Assembly: GCA_025353435.1 (NCBI GenBank) | Contig: JANXQR010000605.1 | Location: forward strand, 1 to 6,516 | Origin: Acidobacteriota bacterium | Lineage (GTDB): Bacteria > Acidobacteriota > Terriglobia > Terriglobales > Acidobacteriaceae | Direction of reading: 5' to 3' | Length of the DNA: 6,516 nt | Position numbers and translations under genes: made by a program | The notes under the pieces: model-generated | The model's database searches: none | The model's input: the letters and a program-made list of their open reading frames with translations, nothing else | What the model was told of the DNA's origin: nothing | In this document: one piece after another, positions 5,911 to 6,516 of the stretch | Layout: each line of letters starts with the position of its first letter | Numbering within the stretch: the first letter of the stretch is position 1

Positions 5911-6516
5911 ATGCCGTCTTTCGTTGACATCTTCGGCGACCGGCCCATGCTTGCCGACGGCGCCATGGGTACCGTGCTCTACGCGCGCGGAATCTTCATT
6001 AATCGCTGCTACGACGAGCTCAACCTCTCCGACCCCGGGCTCATCCTCTCGGTCCATGAGGAATACCTGCAGGCCGGCGCGGAGATTCTCGAGACCAATA
6101 CTTTCGGCGCGAATCGCTTCCGCCTCGGCCGCCACGGTCTGGCCGGAAAAGTGGCTGAAATCAATGCTGCCGGCGTCAAGGTGGCCCGCGAAGCCGTCAA
6201 CCACTTCAAGGAAAAGCAGGCTGGGGAAGCCTGGGTCGCTGGAGCTATCGGCCCACTCGGTGTTCGCCTGGAACCCCTTGGCAAGACCGGCCTTGACGAA
6301 GCTCGCGCCGCATTTGTCGAGCAGATCACTGCCCTCAAAAACGCCGGCGTCGACCTCCTCATCGTCGAAACCATGCCTGCCCTTAACGAGGCCCGTGAGG
6401 CATTGCTGGCCGCCCACGAGGCCGCGCCCGACCTTCCCGTTCTCACCATGGTCACAGTCGACGACGAGAGCAATTGCCTCGACGGCTCCTCACCCGCCCA
6501 CGCGGCCGCACTGCTC
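5911..6516 (+). CDS. Homocysteine S-methyltransferase-family protein, N-terminal part (probably fused to methylenetetrahydrofolate reductase)
   Basis: The frame is open from ATG 5911 to the window end, giving 202 codons without a stop. Homocysteine S-methyltransferase domains form a (beta/alpha)8 barrel that methylates homocysteine to methionine. Visible conserved blocks are LADGAMGTVLYARG (14-27), EEYLQAGAEILETNTFGANR (50-69), AGAIGPLG (110-117) and GVDLLIVETM (146-155). The barrel's zinc-binding cysteines (a GxNC-type motif and a later GGCC-type motif) would come after the window edge, so catalytic competence cannot be judged here. The style of the first 90 residues matches the bifunctional homocysteine S-methyltransferase/methylenetetrahydrofolate reductase of the YitJ type, from memory. 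Cobalamin-dependent MetH, or its split N-terminal half, is the main alternative; the domains beyond the edge would decide. The gene is divergent from the lipoprotein-bshB1 unit. Confidence 0.85.
   Translation, partial: MPSFVDIFGDRPMLADGAMGTVLYARGIFINRCYDELNLSDPGLILSVHEEYLQAGAEILETNTFGANRFRLGRHGLAGKVAEINAAGVKVAREAVNHFKEKQAGEAWVAGAIGPLGVRLEPLGKTGLDEARAAFVEQITALKNAGVDLLIVETMPALNEAREALLAAHEAAPDLPVLTMVTVDDESNCLDGSSPAHAAALL

Noticed and set aside
5686..6417. 243-codon open frame on the minus strand
   Set aside because: It is antisense to the conserved homocysteine methyltransferase barrel, whose motifs are plainly on the plus strand.
1..6516. A defence island, mobile element, CRISPR array or new multi-gene system
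   Set aside because: All complete genes except the lipoprotein fall into well-known families, gene spacing is ordinary, and no direct repeats, integrase, transposase or attachment-site pattern was seen.

Overview
The window looks like a stretch of ordinary chromosome from a moderately GC-rich Gram-negative-type bacterium, most likely an acidobacterium (Acidobacteriota). That assignment is inferred from three things: a bacillithiol-type deacetylase with an H-R-D-D metal motif (from memory, a form common in that phylum), a tripartite-style export operon with a periplasmic adaptor, and a homocysteine methyltransferase N-terminus of the kind found fused to methylenetetrahydrofolate reductase. No rRNA, tRNA, CRISPR array, insertion sequence or phage gene is visible.

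Layout. Bases 2-2243 (+) hold the end of an export operon: the last 28 codons of an HlyD-type adaptor, an ABC ATPase (85-1134) and an ABC-2 permease (1131-2243). The three genes are joined by two ATGA stop/start overlaps. A 183-base gap follows, with a possible hairpin (2287-2319) and an extended -10 promoter candidate (2381-2389). It leads to a membrane-embedded lycopene cyclase-domain protein (2427-3398, +). This gene meets a convergent gene end to end: their stop codons share CTAG at 3395-3398. The minus-strand pair is a secreted lipoprotein of unknown function with a propeller-like repeat pattern (4141-5586, TTG start), followed 23 bases later by a BshB1-type LmbE/PIG-L deacetylase (3395-4117). 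A 324-base divergent intergenic region (5587-5910) then leads to the start of a homocysteine S-methyltransferase gene (5911 to the window end, +).

How they work together. The first three genes form one ATP-driven efflux or export machine. The cyclase would act in carotenoid synthesis, but no other carotenoid gene is in view. BshB1 would make the free amine intermediate of bacillithiol, and the divergent methyltransferase makes methionine from homocysteine, so the right half has a loose low-molecular-weight-thiol/sulfur theme. Whether the lipoprotein belongs to that theme is unknown. I found no convincing sign of a new multi-gene system. The points most worth following are the lipoprotein-bshB1 pairing, the altered metal motif of BshB1, the shared palindromic stop codons and the possible overlapping divergent promoters.
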